Origin: Erythrobacter sp.
GTDB lineage: Bacteria > Pseudomonadota > Alphaproteobacteria > Sphingomonadales > Sphingomonadaceae
Direction of reading: 5' to 3'
Assembly (NCBI GenBank): GCA_003483125.1
Contig: DMWU01000301.1
Coordinates: forward strand, 1 to 8,445
Length of the DNA: 8,445 bases
Part shown: piece after piece, positions 7,270 to 8,445 of the stretch
How positions within the stretch are numbered: the stretch's first letter is position 1
Layout: each line of letters starts with the position of its first letter
Translations under genes and position numbers: made by a program
The notes under the pieces: model-generated
Databases searched by the model: none
What the model saw: only the letters and a program-made list of their open reading frames with translations
Told to the model about the DNA's origin: nothing

Positions 7270-7871
7270 ATGCTTTCTCCGGCTGCGCCGTGCTGAATCT
7301 TGTTGGCTATGGCGCCGACCCCGAGGCCAAAGAACCAGGCAATCGGCCACCAATAGGCGTGGACATGCCCAACCAACTCGAAGCTTTCCAGGAATCCCCA
7401 TGTCGAGGCGAGCGAAAGGGCAATTGCAGTTGCTATCAATGCCTGACGAACAACCAGCATCCTTTGGAATTCGTCCTTCTGCTCGACGATAAGGCTGCCG
7501 ATTGCCCAAAAGTAGCCTGACATTGCAATGCCCGGCACAAGAGCAAGCACAACGGCTAGAGGCGTTATGTCTCCACCGCTTTCGATCAGCTGTGATGCCA
7601 GGAAAAGCGAGCTCAGATAGACGATACTGACTACGATCATGCGCAAGAGGTAACGCCGCACCGGATCGCCGGAAGAGCCGCCTTGCTTCGCATTTGACAT
7701 GGCATTGCGAACCATCGGGAAGAGCAACACTATGGGCACCATCATCATGCCGCTGGCCACGGCCTTGCTCTTTATATCCAACACATCAACTGCGATGCCC
7801 ATCGCAACCATGCCCGCCAGGAACGTGACAAACCAGGGCCACACGCGTTTGGTCGGAGTAGTGTCGCTCAT
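7266..7871 (-). CDS. Six-helix integral membrane protein of unknown function, partner of the HTH regulator
   Basis: 201 residues, inner membrane. Hydrophobic segments are visible at about 11-30, 38-55, 77-96, 103-127, 142-160 and 173-190. They are separated by a basic/polar loop at 55-76 (NAKQGGSSGDPVRR) and an acidic/basic loop at 129-142 (VEQKDEFQRMLVVRQ). The last segment is aromatic (AYWWPIAWFFG). The EQKDEFQRM loop resembles the EREDEFQR-type motif seen in membrane proteins paired with small XRE regulators; that likeness is from memory and untested. Start: AGGAAGAG lies nine bases before ATG 7871-7869. The ATG overlaps the TGA of the 58-residue protein upstream (ATGA), and the 3' end overlaps the regulator. 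No catalytic motif is apparent; I do not assign a function. Confidence 0.85.
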   Translation of the reverse strand: MSDTTPTKRVWPWFVTFLAGMVAMGIAVDVLDIKSKAVASGMMMVPIVLLFPMVRNAMSNAKQGGSSGDPVRRYLLRMIVVSIVYLSSLFLASQLIESGGDITPLAVVLALVPGIAMSGYFWAIGSLIVEQKDEFQRMLVVRQALIATAIALSLASTWGFLESFELVGHVHAYWWPIAWFFGLGVGAIANKIQHGAAGESM

Positions 7872-8044
7872 TTGTCCGCACTCTTCCTGCGCGCTACGCC
7901 GCGATCGGTGTGCAGCACGGCGATCACCGATAGTCCGGTGATAAGCGAGAATGATAGCTGCTTGTCGAGGCCGAGCGCACTGCCCAGCAATGCGACGAGG
8001 ATGATGGCGGCGGCACAGACCAGGCCAAGTCTTACGTTATGCAT
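7868..8044 (-). CDS. Small two-helix membrane protein (58 residues)
   Basis: A 58-codon frame begins at ATG 8044-8042 and ends at TGA 7870-7868. The protein starts MHNVRLGLVCAAAII, with hydrophobic segments at about 6-25 and 31-45 around a polar turn (LDKQLS). It ends in a basic tail (TDRGVARRKSADK). Two helices with a short turn and a positively charged C-terminus suggest both ends lie on the cytoplasmic side. An AAAGGA sits ten bases before the ATG. The stop overlaps the start of the six-helix protein in an ATGA, so both are almost certainly co-translated. This is the first gene of the repressor operon. No homologue is recognised by eye; its function is unknown. Confidence 0.75.
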   Translation of the reverse strand: MHNVRLGLVCAAAIILVALLGSALGLDKQLSFSLITGLSVIAVLHTDRGVARRKSADK

Positions 8045-8078
8045 TGGTCAAGTTTCCTTTCACTTATGGAAAGCGTAC

Positions 8079-8139
8079 TTGTCATCGAACCGCCTATTTG
8101 TCAAGCCTCATTGACATAATGGAGCGTGTCCTTGTCAAT
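8079..8139. repeat. Cluster of TTGTCA/TTGACA motifs, candidate repressor operator
   Basis: Plus-strand TTGTCA occurs at 8079-8084, 8098-8103 and 8132-8137, with an inverted TTGACA at 8111-8116. TGTCAA (8099-8104), six bases, then TTGACA (8111-8116) make a perfect 18-bp dyad. ATTGACA (8110-8116) also pairs with TGTCAAT (8133-8139). The cluster lies 35-95 bases upstream of the operon that ends in the HTH gene, so autoregulation is plausible. TTGACA also resembles a -35 hexamer, but no good -10 sits at 16-18 bases from any copy. Confidence 0.4.
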
Positions 8140-8148
8140 GCGCTCCTA

Positions 8149-8177
8149 ATGACTTTGAAATGTTCCTGCTCTATAGG
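8149..8177 (+). promoter_or_regulatory. Candidate promoter of the thrS leader transcript
   Basis: ATGACT (8149-8154) as -35 and TATAGG (8172-8177) as -10 are separated by 17 bases. Each matches the sigma-70 consensus at four of six positions. The predicted transcript would start near 8183-8186, that is, at or just before the leader-peptide ATG at 8186. No strong Shine-Dalgarno precedes that ATG, which fits a leaderless start. Confidence 0.4.
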
Positions 8178-8185
8178 CCGCCCTC

Positions 8186-8254
8186 ATGGCCAAGCTGCTA
8201 ACCACCACAACCACCACTACCCCGGTATTCCGGGGGCGGATGGTTGTGGGCTAA
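8186..8254 (+). CDS. thrS leader peptide with seven consecutive Thr codons
   Basis: A 22-codon frame runs from ATG 8186 to TAA 8252-8254. It starts MAKLL, has Thr codons at 8201-8221 (ACC ACC ACA ACC ACC ACT ACC) and ends PVFRGRMVVG. It lies 133 bases before the thrS start, on the same strand. A run of codons for the amino acid that the downstream enzyme loads onto tRNA is the hallmark of ribosome-mediated attenuation, as in the E. coli thrL and pheM leaders. The second half of the frame, from codon 15 on, is also the left arm of a strong hairpin, so ribosome position would decide folding. The only possible ribosome site is a weak AGG eight bases upstream, so it may be read from a leaderless transcript. 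The peptide itself probably has no other function. Confidence 0.8.
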   Translation: MAKLLTTTTTTTPVFRGRMVVG

Positions 8255-8304
8255 GCGAAGCTGCCAACCGCCGCCCCCGGTCCGGGTGATTCGGCGATCA
8301 CCCG
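8201..8304 (+). promoter_or_regulatory. Candidate threonine attenuator RNA upstream of thrS
   Basis: Segment 1 (8205-8213, inside the Thr codons) is complementary over nine bases to segment 2 (8241-8249). Segment 2 in turn belongs to a long hairpin: 8230-8239 pairs perfectly with 8271-8280, and 8242-8246 with 8265-8269, giving 15 bp interrupted by a small internal loop. A further hairpin (8283-8290 with 8297-8304, 8 bp, loop TCGGCG) follows. CGCCG at 8269-8273 can alternatively pair with CGGCG at 8292-8296. This is the mutually exclusive layout of an attenuator. Neither hairpin is followed by a T-run, so termination may be Rho-dependent or control may act on thrS translation. Confidence 0.65.
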
Positions 8305-8341
8305 AAATCGTGAGTTGAGACGAAACGCCGCTTCAAGTGTT

Positions 8342-8364
8342 CGCGCCAATGTGCCGTGGGCGCG
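8342..8364 (+). promoter_or_regulatory. Hairpin just upstream of the thrS ribosome-binding region
   Basis: CGCGCC (8342-8347) pairs with GGCGCG (8359-8364) around an 11-base loop, ending 23 bases before the thrS ATG and three bases before AAGGA (8368-8372), the best purine-rich block there. Its GGGCG (8358-8362) can also pair with CGCCC (8272-8276) in the attenuator. It might link leader folding to thrS translation; this is speculative. Confidence 0.3.
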
Positions 8365-8387
8365 GTCAAGGATACGGACTACGCAAG

Positions 8388-8445
8388 ATGACTGAGCTAT
8401 TGAAGATAAGCCTACCTGACGGATCGATGCGCGAGATGGAACCCG
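8388..8445 (+). CDS. thrS: Threonyl-tRNA synthetase, N-terminal fragment (continues beyond window)
   Basis: The 19 complete codons read MTELLKISLPDGSMREMEP. This is the typical start of bacterial threonyl-tRNA synthetase, whose first strand of the TGS domain has the form xxIxLPDGSxRE. The enzyme charges tRNA-Thr with threonine in the cytoplasm. Only about 3% of the expected ~650 residues is in the window, so identification rests on this short segment plus the Thr-codon leader directly upstream. The ribosome site is weak: AAGGA is 15 bases from the ATG, too far for a standard one, and GCAAG lies directly before it. Weak initiation would fit control through leader RNA structure. Confidence 0.85.
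   Translation, partial: MTELLKISLPDGSMREMEP

Larger units (their letters stand above)
8045..8387. other. Intergenic region between the divergent repressor operon and thrS
   Basis: This 343-base stretch has no conventional gene. Its left third (8045-8140) should hold the promoter of the minus-strand membrane/HTH operon and a TTGTCA motif cluster. The middle (8149-8185) holds a promoter-like pair for the plus strand. The right half (8186-8387) is the thrS leader RNA with a Thr-rich leader peptide and three hairpins. I see no tRNA or insertion sequence in it. Confidence 0.8.

Noticed and set aside
7270..7509. Longer N-terminus for the HTH gene (frame opens at 7509)
   Set aside because: That extension is out-of-frame overlap with the six-helix membrane protein and is Arg-rich; the HTH domain starts exactly at the GTG coupled to the upstream stop.
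8201..8221. ACC-type trinucleotide run as a simple-sequence repeat or CRISPR-like unit
   Set aside because: It is imperfect (ACC, ACA, ACT) with variation only at third positions, which fits selection for Thr codons rather than slippage.
8044..8289. Plus-strand 81-codon frame across the thrS leader
   Set aside because: It lies in another frame than the Thr leader, crosses the divergent promoter region and hairpins, and resembles no protein family.
8186..8387. T-box riboswitch or E. coli-style tRNA-mimic operator for thrS
   Set aside because: No T-box consensus bulge or terminator pair is seen, such elements are not expected in alphaproteobacteria, and I could not fold an anticodon-like arm with a CGU loop here; the leader peptide explains the region better.

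Overview
The window looks like ordinary chromosome from an alphaproteobacterium, most likely Sphingomonadales (Erythrobacteraceae or Sphingomonadaceae type). This is inferred from protein style: a large NAD-dependent glutamate dehydrogenase, a PhoD phosphatase with a Tat signal, an ABHD10-like hydrolase and moderately high GC. I see no transposase, integrase, tRNA, rRNA or CRISPR array.

Layout from left to right. Positions 1-2564 (minus) hold the first 854 codons of NAD-glutamate dehydrogenase, which runs off the left edge. Positions 2733-5311 (minus) are a tight three-gene unit, transcribed alpha/beta hydrolase, then TPR protein, then LLM-class flavin oxidoreductase. Diverging from it, 5432-7081 (plus) encodes a Tat-exported PhoD alkaline phosphatase with a candidate Pho box just upstream. 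Its 3' end overlaps by 16 bases a convergent minus-strand operon at 7066-8044. That operon contains a 58-residue two-helix membrane protein (too short for a 60-residue ORF cutoff), a 201-residue six-helix membrane protein and a 67-residue Cro/CI-type repressor, joined by 4-base overlaps. The right edge (8388-8445, plus) is the start of threonyl-tRNA synthetase, thrS.

The most notable element is in the 343-base gap between the repressor operon and thrS. A 22-codon leader peptide at 8186-8254 carries seven consecutive Thr codons. It is followed by a 15-bp GC-rich hairpin and by alternative pairings that resemble a ribosome-mediated attenuator controlling thrS in response to charged tRNA-Thr. 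There is no U-tract, so the output step may not be a classical intrinsic terminator. A promoter-like pair places the predicted transcript start at or next to the leader ATG, so the leader may be leaderless. The same gap holds a cluster of TTGTCA/TTGACA motifs, including a perfect dyad, that could be the operator of the repressor operon.
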